Source of the DNA: Sulfurovum sp. | GTDB taxonomy: Bacteria; Campylobacterota; Campylobacteria; Campylobacterales; Sulfurovaceae | Length of the DNA stretch: 8,557 nucleotides | Assembly: GCA_015663065.1 (NCBI GenBank) | Contig: DQSX01000169.1 | Coordinates: 1 to 8,557 of the forward strand | Reading direction: 5' to 3' | Shown here: positions 1 through 4,666 of the stretch, in pieces | Numbering within the stretch: the stretch's first letter is position 1 | How the letters are laid out: every line of letters begins with the position of its first letter | Program-made: the position numbers and the translations under genes | The notes under the pieces: generated by a model | Databases searched by the model: none | Told to the model about the DNA's origin: nothing | Seen by the model: the letters and a program-made list of their open reading frames with translations, nothing else

Positions 1-41
1 ATTTTATATAATTGAACCCTCTAAAAAATATGGAGAGTATT

Positions 42-203
42 ATGATCGGTCTTTTACTAAAAGTAATCAAAAAAATTTTAAAATACGTTTTTGCACCACT
101 GTTCGTGATTGCGCATAGTTGGGTGACTTACTTTTTACTTTTGGGTAATTTTCACACGATAGAGAAACACCAGATAAGATCCATTATTAATCTTCGTGGT
201 TAA
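42..203 (+). CDS. possible small single-pass membrane protein
   Basis: I do not recognise this 53-residue reading frame. I chose the ATG at 42 because GGAG at 32-35 lies 6 bases upstream; an in-frame ATG at 30 and a TTG at 12 are open but have no comparable ribosome site. The predicted peptide starts with a cationic amphipathic stretch (MIGLLLKVIKKILKYVF, residues 1-17), followed by an uncharged hydrophobic stretch of about 20 residues (APLFVIAHSWVTYFLLLG) long enough to span a membrane once, then a short basic tail ending LRG. No cysteine motif, signal-peptidase site or family signature is visible. It precedes gph by 100 bases on the same strand. It could be a genuine small membrane protein, the tail of a decayed gene, or a chance frame in AT-rich DNA. 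The ribosome site and clean hydrophobic profile favour a real gene only modestly. Confidence 0.35.
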   Translation: MIGLLLKVIKKILKYVFAPLFVIAHSWVTYFLLLGNFHTIEKHQIRSIINLRG

Positions 204-303
204 TCAGATAGAAAGCAGCATTTACAATAAACAGCTTGATATTTTGCAAAAAGATTAAATCTTTTGCTGATCAATACATACAAGCTACACTAAGGTTTTT
301 AAT

Positions 304-978
304 TTGAAATTAGAACATAAAGAACTACTCATTTTCGATTTAGATGGTACACTCATCAACTCTGCCCCTGATCTCTCTCTGGCAGTGAACCATATGTTAA
401 GACAACTGGACCATAACACCTTCAGTGACGACACCATTCATGGCTGGGTAGGTAATGGTGCACTGACACTGGTTAAGAGAGCTTTATCGGCTCAAAGTAC
501 CGTTGATGAAACGCTGGATGCTTCTTATGTAGAACATGCTTTAGATATTTTTCTAAAATTCTATGCAAATAACCTTTGCAATGCAACAGTGACCTACGAC
601 AATGTCTCCGGCACACTGCACACCTTAAAAGAAAAAGGTTACCGTCTGGCCATTGTCACCAATAAACCGTTTGCTTTTGTATCCCCTATTCTGGAAGGAT
701 TAGAATTAAATGGTTTGTTTGAACTCATTTTAGGGGGAGACTCACTACCTCAAAAGAAGCCTGATCCTGCACCACTGCTGCATGTCTGCGAAAAGCTGGG
801 AGTTTCAGTAGAAAAATCTGTAATGATCGGTGACTCTAAAAATGATATTTTGGCAGCCTCTGCCTGTGCTATGGACTCAGTAGGCGTTACATACGGGTAT
901 AATTACGGTGAAGATATTAGGGTGTACCACCCTACCTTTGTTATTGATGACTTTGCAGCACTCTTAAAATACCTGTAA
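304..978 (+). CDS. gph: phosphoglycolate phosphatase (HAD superfamily, Gph type)
   Basis: This enzyme hydrolyses 2-phosphoglycolate to glycolate in the cytoplasm, salvaging the product of oxygen damage to sugars or DNA ends. All four HAD motifs are visible in the 224-residue protein: motif I FDLDGTL (nucleophile D12, acid/base D14), motif II IVTN (T119), motif III KKPDP (lysine at 151-152) and motif IV MIGDSKND (D177, D181). The helical cap of HAD class IA lies between motifs I and II and includes the WVGNGA stretch (48-53) common in Gph proteins. Length is normal for the family. The start is a TTG at 304: no ATG precedes motif I, and TAAGG at 291-295 lies 8 bases upstream. The FAD oxidoreductase gene begins 43 bases after the stop, suggesting one operon. 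Other HAD-IA phosphatases (pyrophosphatase PpaX, haloacid dehalogenase-like) cannot be excluded from sequence alone, but the motif details fit Gph best. Confidence 0.88.
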   Translation: MKLEHKELLIFDLDGTLINSAPDLSLAVNHMLRQLDHNTFSDDTIHGWVGNGALTLVKRALSAQSTVDETLDASYVEHALDIFLKFYANNLCNATVTYDNVSGTLHTLKEKGYRLAIVTNKPFAFVSPILEGLELNGLFELILGGDSLPQKKPDPAPLLHVCEKLGVSVEKSVMIGDSKNDILAASACAMDSVGVTYGYNYGEDIRVYHPTFVIDDFAALLKYL

Positions 979-1021
979 TGACGTTTGATGTATGAAAAGA
1001 AACACCCCATGAGAGGAAAAA

Positions 1022-2479
1022 ATGAGAGATAAAAAGGTGAAGATAGCCATTGTTGGCGCAGGTGTTTCAGGGAGTTCTGCTGCACTCTATTTTGCAAATA
1101 TTGGTTTAGAAGTGACACTATTTGAAAAGGAGCGTTCCATTGTCAATGGACCGCCGTTTTGCCATTTGCATGCCGGAGGCAATCTTTATCGTGAAATTTC
1201 AGACGAACAGTGTGTAAAACTGCTCAAACAGTCTATTGATTTTCTGCGTTTTTACCCTTTTATTGTCGATTACCGTCCTACCGTGATCGTGTTACCCACT
1301 ACAGATCCCGGCACACCTGAAGCACTTCTACCAAGATTGGAAATGTTGACAGAGCAATACAGACAACTTATTCATGAAGATCCAGCCAATAAAGTATTGG
1401 GTGAGAGCTCTGCATACTATAAGCTCTATTCACGTGAAGAACTTGAAATACTCAAAAAGAAAACGCTTGTCAAAAAACCGGAAGTTGCAGATGAGTGGAT
1501 GATCCCTGTGGCGCAGAACATTGACCTTGATAAAGTACAATTCCCACTCATACTGGTACAAGAATATGGTTTAAACCTTTTTCGTTTGGCTTCAGGTGTG
1601 ACACTGGCACTCAAAGAAAGTAAAAATGTCACACTGCGTACAGAGACTGTTGTCTCCAATATTCAGGAAGAGTGGAGCGTGGGTGGATGGAACGTCACTT
1701 ATGTACAAAATGATGAGACCAAAGAAGAACACTTTGATTACCTCATAAATGCTGCAGGTTTCAGGTCCGGCAAGATCGATGATCTCGTTGGAGTAGAATG
1801 TAAAAGTATGGTGGAGTTCAAAGCTGCCTATATTTCAAAATGGGATAACAATGCCGACACACTGTGGCCGGAAGTCATCTTTCACGGAGAGAGAGGCACA
1901 CCACGCGGCATGGGGCAGTTCACACCCTACCCCGGCGGTTATTTTCAACTTCACGGTATGACCAAAGAGATCACACTTTATGAAGATGGTTTGGTGGCAA
2001 ACTCTGTAGTGAGCTGCCAACCACACTTAAAACAGAATTTCATGACAAAGATCGAGAGATCCTGGTCTGAAGAAGAGATCAATGAGCGTACACGAAGTGC
2101 CATTACACACCTTTCACAATTCATCCCTGAATTTTCAGAAGCAACAGTAGGGTCCAAACCACTCTTTGGTGCACAGCAGATCCCCGGTTCCGACCCGACG
2201 TTGCGTGTAGCAGAGGTATCTTTCCCCACCAAACGTTATGCCCGATGTGAGATCGTCAAAGTCTCTTCATCACTGGACATGATAGATGCCATTACGCAGC
2301 AGCTCATTGATCTTGGCTATCTTGAGCCATCTGTAAAAGGAAAAAGAGAGATAAAAGTACTAAAATCTTTAGATGATAATACTATCACAAAGTATGGAGA
2401 GGTTTTGTGTGAAGAGCGGGAGTATCCAAGAGATCTGGCACATAGAAACGTATCTAACGTACCCTGCACGAAGCAATGA
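1022..2479 (+). CDS. FAD-dependent oxidoreductase, DAO-like fold, substrate unknown
   Basis: This is a 485-residue flavoprotein with an N-terminal Rossmann dinucleotide-binding site: beta strand KIAIVGAGVSG (G12, G14, G17), then E35 in TLFEKE, the acidic residue that binds the FAD ribose. A second FAD-contact strand, DYLINAAGFRSG (239-250), follows the substrate domain, as in the DAO/glycine-oxidase group. The segment NGPPFCHLHAGGNLYREIS (42-60) occupies the place where these enzymes usually contact the flavin ring, and GSKPLFGAQQIPGSDP (377-392) resembles the C-terminal flavin-contact region. There is no signal peptide or membrane helix, so it is probably cytoplasmic. AGAGGA (1012-1017) is the ribosome site, 4 bases before the ATG. 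Malate:quinone oxidoreductase was considered because of the TCA-cycle surroundings, but I do not see its signatures. The flavoprotein assignment is firm; the substrate is not known. Linkage to gph could hint at 2-hydroxy- or amino-acid oxidation, which is inference only. Confidence 0.85.
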   Translation: MRDKKVKIAIVGAGVSGSSAALYFANIGLEVTLFEKERSIVNGPPFCHLHAGGNLYREISDEQCVKLLKQSIDFLRFYPFIVDYRPTVIVLPTTDPGTPEALLPRLEMLTEQYRQLIHEDPANKVLGESSAYYKLYSREELEILKKKTLVKKPEVADEWMIPVAQNIDLDKVQFPLILVQEYGLNLFRLASGVTLALKESKNVTLRTETVVSNIQEEWSVGGWNVTYVQNDETKEEHFDYLINAAGFRSGKIDDLVGVECKSMVEFKAAYISKWDNNADTLWPEVIFHGERGTPRGMGQFTPYPGGYFQLHGMTKEITLYEDGLVANSVVSCQPHLKQNFMTKIERSWSEEEINERTRSAITHLSQFIPEFSEATVGSKPLFGAQQIPGSDPTLRVAEVSFPTKRYARCEIVKVSSSLDMIDAITQQLIDLGYLEPSVKGKREIKVLKSLDDNTITKYGEVLCEEREYPRDLAHRNVSNVPCTKQ

Positions 2480-2492
2480 TCTTAGTGCTCTG

Positions 2493-2529
2493 TTTTTCGT
2501 AGTTTTGGTCCCGTAAAACCTACGAAAAA
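2493..2529. terminator. intergenic hairpin between convergent genes
   Basis: TTTTTCGTAG (2493-2502) is the exact reverse complement of CTACGAAAAA (2520-2529). TTTT (2503-2506) continues the stem with AAAA (2515-2518), leaving one bulged C (2519) and an 8-base loop. The 14-bp stem lies between the FAD oxidoreductase stop and thiL, and contains the thiL stop codon (TAG, read on the minus strand at 2522-2520). Its location suggests it ends or protects both convergent transcripts. It lacks a T-run after the 3' arm on either strand; instead the 5' arm begins with T's and the 3' arm ends with A's. It is therefore not a textbook intrinsic terminator. Confidence 0.45.
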
Positions 2530-3344
2530 TGGTGACTTTTACAGGGAAATCTTTCTTCATTTTCAGCCACTTCAGCAAAAGTAGTCAAAGGTAAATTTAA
2601 CGTATTTGCAATACTTTCAATGGCTTCTAAATCCTCTTTTTTAAAGCCAATGAGCATTTCATACTCTTCCCCTGAAAAGCCTATTTCGTCGTTGATAGTT
2701 TTTAATATATTGAAACCATATTTATTAATATCTAAAAGCTTGTTCGTGTCACAGTAAAGCCCATCGGAGATATCCATACCCACCCGTAAAAAAGGTCTGG
2801 ATCTCTCTATAAATTCTGCGCGTAACTCTGGTTCAAAAAAGCGTGATTTTTCATCAATTTTTTCACCTCTGAAAAGTGCATCGAGATCTCTTTTACTCTC
2901 ACCTAGTGTACCTGTATATGCAAGTAGATCACCCTCTTTCAGACCGGTTCTCAAAAGAGGATTTTCACTTTTTGAAATGATCGTAATAGAGAGGTTCAGT
3001 TTCTCGCCCCCTACCGTATCGCCCCCTATGATCTCACAGCCATAGGTTTTGGCAGTAGTTTCCATACTTTGCGTCAGTGCATCTATATCTGTATTGCTAA
3101 GGTCTGGAGGTAGAGAGACTGTGACCAAAGCATACTGTGGTCTGGCATTCATTGCAATGGCATCGGAGAGGTTGATGAGCATCGCTTTTCGCCCTATTTG
3201 CGCCAAAGTCATCCACTCACGTTTAAAATGCACATCCTCAAAAAAGGCATCCATACTGTATAGCGTATTACCTATGACTGCGGCATCATCCCCTATATGT
3301 TCTGAATTCAGTCTACTAATAAGGTAATGTTCTTTATCCATCAT
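2520..3344 (-). CDS. thiL: thiamine-monophosphate kinase
   Basis: ThiL uses ATP to phosphorylate thiamine monophosphate to thiamine diphosphate, the last step of cofactor synthesis, in the cytoplasm. The product is needed by 2-oxoacid:ferredoxin oxidoreductases, transketolase and similar enzymes. Family landmarks, numbered from the chosen start, are GDDAAVI (18-24), the Mg-binding segment MDAFFEDVHF (31-40), NLSDAIAMNARP (58-69), GGDT (107-110), GMDISDGL (189-196) and EEYEML (226-231); the protein ends HHFS, like the YDHF end of E. coli ThiL. At 274 residues it is shorter than E. coli ThiL (about 325) but appears complete. I place the start at ATG 3344, giving MMDKEHYLISRL, which matches the usual N-terminus. 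AAGAGG (3357-3362) is rather far upstream (12 bases), so the start is slightly uncertain (3341 is also possible). It is transcribed against its neighbours on both sides. Confidence 0.92.
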   Translation of the reverse strand: MMDKEHYLISRLNSEHIGDDAAVIGNTLYSMDAFFEDVHFKREWMTLAQIGRKAMLINLSDAIAMNARPQYALVTVSLPPDLSNTDIDALTQSMETTAKTYGCEIIGGDTVGGEKLNLSITIISKSENPLLRTGLKEGDLLAYTGTLGESKRDLDALFRGEKIDEKSRFFEPELRAEFIERSRPFLRVGMDISDGLYCDTNKLLDINKYGFNILKTINDEIGFSGEEYEMLIGFKKEDLEAIESIANTLNLPLTTFAEVAENEERFPCKSHHFS

Positions 3345-3373
3345 TTGATTCACCAACCTCTTATATTGGCAAA

Positions 3374-3379
3374 ATTGTA
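3374..3379 (-). promoter_or_regulatory. candidate -10 element of thiL
   Basis: Read on the minus strand, the sequence is TGTTACAATT, with TACAAT as a one-mismatch -10 box about 30 bases before the thiL start codon. Transcription starting 6-8 bases downstream would leave a leader of roughly 22-25 bases carrying the AAGAGG site close to its 5' end. No convincing -35 box is visible. This is inferred from sequence only. Confidence 0.4.
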
Positions 3380-3441
3380 ACATAGATTCATCAATTTTAG
3401 ATTTACAAAGCCAATCCACAGATTTTAGAAGTTATACAAGC

Positions 3442-3447
3442 TATAAT
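3442..3447 (+). promoter_or_regulatory. -10 element of the SdhB/SdhE-like chimera gene
   Basis: A perfect TATAAT lies 34 bases before the ATG at 3482, in the sequence AAGCTATAAT (3438-3447). The same 10-mer occurs in front of sdhA (4624-4633), also about 33 bases from its start codon. The leader holds AAGGA (3470-3474), 7 bases from the ATG. No clear -35 box is seen; the upstream DNA is AT-rich. Confidence 0.55.
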
Positions 3448-3481
3448 CAATGTAATTATAAAACTTACTAAGGATACACCT

Positions 3482-4522
3482 ATGCAACATACACTTGATG
3501 TAAGCGCTTTTTTCTTTAATGCTAAAACAGATTATCTTCCCTATTATAAAAATTTCACAATGACACTTTCTGCAGACGATACCGTAGAAGCTATGTTGGC
3601 TGAAATTCAAAAACAAAATGAAGACTTTGCCTACCCCACAGAAAAGCTAATCTTCAAGATCAATGACCTTATGGTTGAAGGTACAGAGACGGTTGCTGCT
3701 GTTGTTGGGAAACTTGGTACACAACTGCAGATAGACCCGGCTCTCTCTTACCGTTCCAACCATTGTCTCATCATCAATGATAACGACTTCATGCAGAGCT
3801 ATGCACTGCTTGCACCCTACGCTACTGCGGAAGATGAGGCCTATTATCAATCACTCTATGCCCTGCACTATGCTTCTGAAACATTTAAGTTTTCCCATGA
3901 CTATATCGGAGATGCTGTACTTTTACTTGCACACAGAATGATCACAAACAATTCAGAACATAAAGAAGCAATCCTTGAAGCGATCTCTGATCCTTATGAC
4001 GGACTTGCCGCCTGTGAATATGAGAACAATCTGTTTAATGCAGAATTCCATACCAAAGAGATCGATGCACTCAATGACTTGCTTACCCGTCCTTCTTCCA
4101 ATACTTTCCTGGATAAAGTGACAGAAAAATTCTCACAAAAAGCGCTTTACCCTTTTGAAAAAGACTCTATAGACGGTCTACAGGTTGCCTGTTATGCCGG
4201 AGACTCCGGTCTTTTAGATGAGATCAATGAAAAGATCACAGAAAATGGCGCAAAGGTCATTCATTTTCAAAGAGCCAAAAAACTGGCAGGATGTTCACTG
4301 CTGGGCAAACAAGATAACCTTGCATATTTAAAAGCAGCAACGACGCTTCTTGACGCTTTAGATTCTGGAGCGGAACTTCTGGTGGTAGCCAAAAGCAAAG
4401 ATATGGAAATGTTCACAAAACATTTTGCCTCTATACAAAAACGTATCGGCAGAGAAATACCTTTGCCGCTTATTTCCTATAAAGCATTTACAGCACTTTG
4501 CAGCAAAGAAGAAGTTGCTTAA
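3482..4522 (+). CDS. cysteine-poor SdhB-SdhE chimera, function unknown
   Basis: This intact 346-residue soluble protein aligns by eye to SdhB and then to SdhE of the adjacent operon. AFFFNAKTDYLPYYK (9-23) matches SdhB AFRFNAETDYLPYYK. The [2Fe-2S] loop is deleted: Y51 to K59 spans 8 residues against 15 in SdhB. QLQIDPALSYR and LIINDNDF (81-103) follow SdhB again. YALHYAS (126-132) matches GACHYSC, and DYIGDAVLLLAHR (140-152) matches DYLGPAALNAAYR. SDPYDGLAAC (169-178) and TKEI (191-194) follow the third-cluster region. Residues about 205-342 follow the second CCG domain of SdhE: KLAG (267-270) sits at KCCG, VAKSKD (302-307) at TPCPLC, and LLDALD and GREIPLP align without gaps. Only one of twelve SdhB cluster cysteines (C178) remains. 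It should bind no Fe-S cluster. A role in assembly, regulation or structure of the complex is inference. Related Campylobacterota proteins may already carry a domain-of-unknown-function label. Confidence 0.9.
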   Translation: MQHTLDVSAFFFNAKTDYLPYYKNFTMTLSADDTVEAMLAEIQKQNEDFAYPTEKLIFKINDLMVEGTETVAAVVGKLGTQLQIDPALSYRSNHCLIINDNDFMQSYALLAPYATAEDEAYYQSLYALHYASETFKFSHDYIGDAVLLLAHRMITNNSEHKEAILEAISDPYDGLAACEYENNLFNAEFHTKEIDALNDLLTRPSSNTFLDKVTEKFSQKALYPFEKDSIDGLQVACYAGDSGLLDEINEKITENGAKVIHFQRAKKLAGCSLLGKQDNLAYLKAATTLLDALDSGAELLVVAKSKDMEMFTKHFASIQKRIGREIPLPLISYKAFTALCSKEEVA

Positions 4523-4527
4523 AACAG

Positions 4528-4561
4528 ACTTTTTTACTCTTATTTAAAAGAGTAGAAAAGT
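4528..4561. terminator. hairpin after the chimera gene
   Basis: ACTTTTTTACTCTT (4528-4541) pairs with AAGAGTAGAAAAGT (4548-4561) over 14 positions with a single U-G wobble and a 6-base loop, ATTTAA. It begins 5 bases after the stop codon at 4520-4522 and so probably ends that transcript or stabilises its 3' end. Like the hairpin at 2493-2529, its 5' arm is T-rich and its 3' arm A-rich, with no T-run following. Confidence 0.5.
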
Positions 4562-4627
4562 GTAACCCTCCCCCTCGTTCCTCTCTCTATCTCCAAGCCA
4601 TTAATCAAATTGAAATTAAACTGAAGC

Positions 4628-4633
4628 TATAAT
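4628..4633 (+). promoter_or_regulatory. -10 element of the sdhABE operon
   Basis: A perfect TATAAT in AAGCTATAAT (4624-4633) lies 33 bases before the sdhA ATG. The leader carries AAGGA (4652-4656), 10 bases from the start codon. A TTGAAA (4610-4615) is only 12 bases upstream, too close for a standard -35 box. The separate promoter and the preceding hairpin suggest sdhABE is transcribed independently of the gene before it. Confidence 0.58.
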
Positions 4634-4666
4634 AAAGGTATATTGTAAACAAAGGACATAGATATT

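Noticed and set aside
223..291. TACAAT (223-228) and TACACT (286-291) as gph promoters
   Set aside because: Neither has supporting -35 or extended -10 sequence. The second would leave almost no leader before the TTG start, so I could not choose one with confidence.
1022..2479. Malate:quinone oxidoreductase (mqo)
   Set aside because: Although a TCA-cycle gene would suit the neighbourhood, only general FAD motifs match; the N-terminal and substrate regions do not look like Mqo.
3345..3419. N-terminal extension of thiL to an ATG at 3419
   Set aside because: The extension covers the candidate promoter and the AAGAGG site. ThiL proteins normally begin close to the xxLI motif seen just after 3344.
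3482..4522. Chimera gene as a pseudogene or duplicated fragment of sdhB/sdhE
   Set aside because: The frame is intact for 346 codons with a perfect -10 box and a good ribosome site. Divergence from sdhB/sdhE is too great for a recent duplication, while conserved positions cluster at structural residues, which suggests an old, maintained gene.
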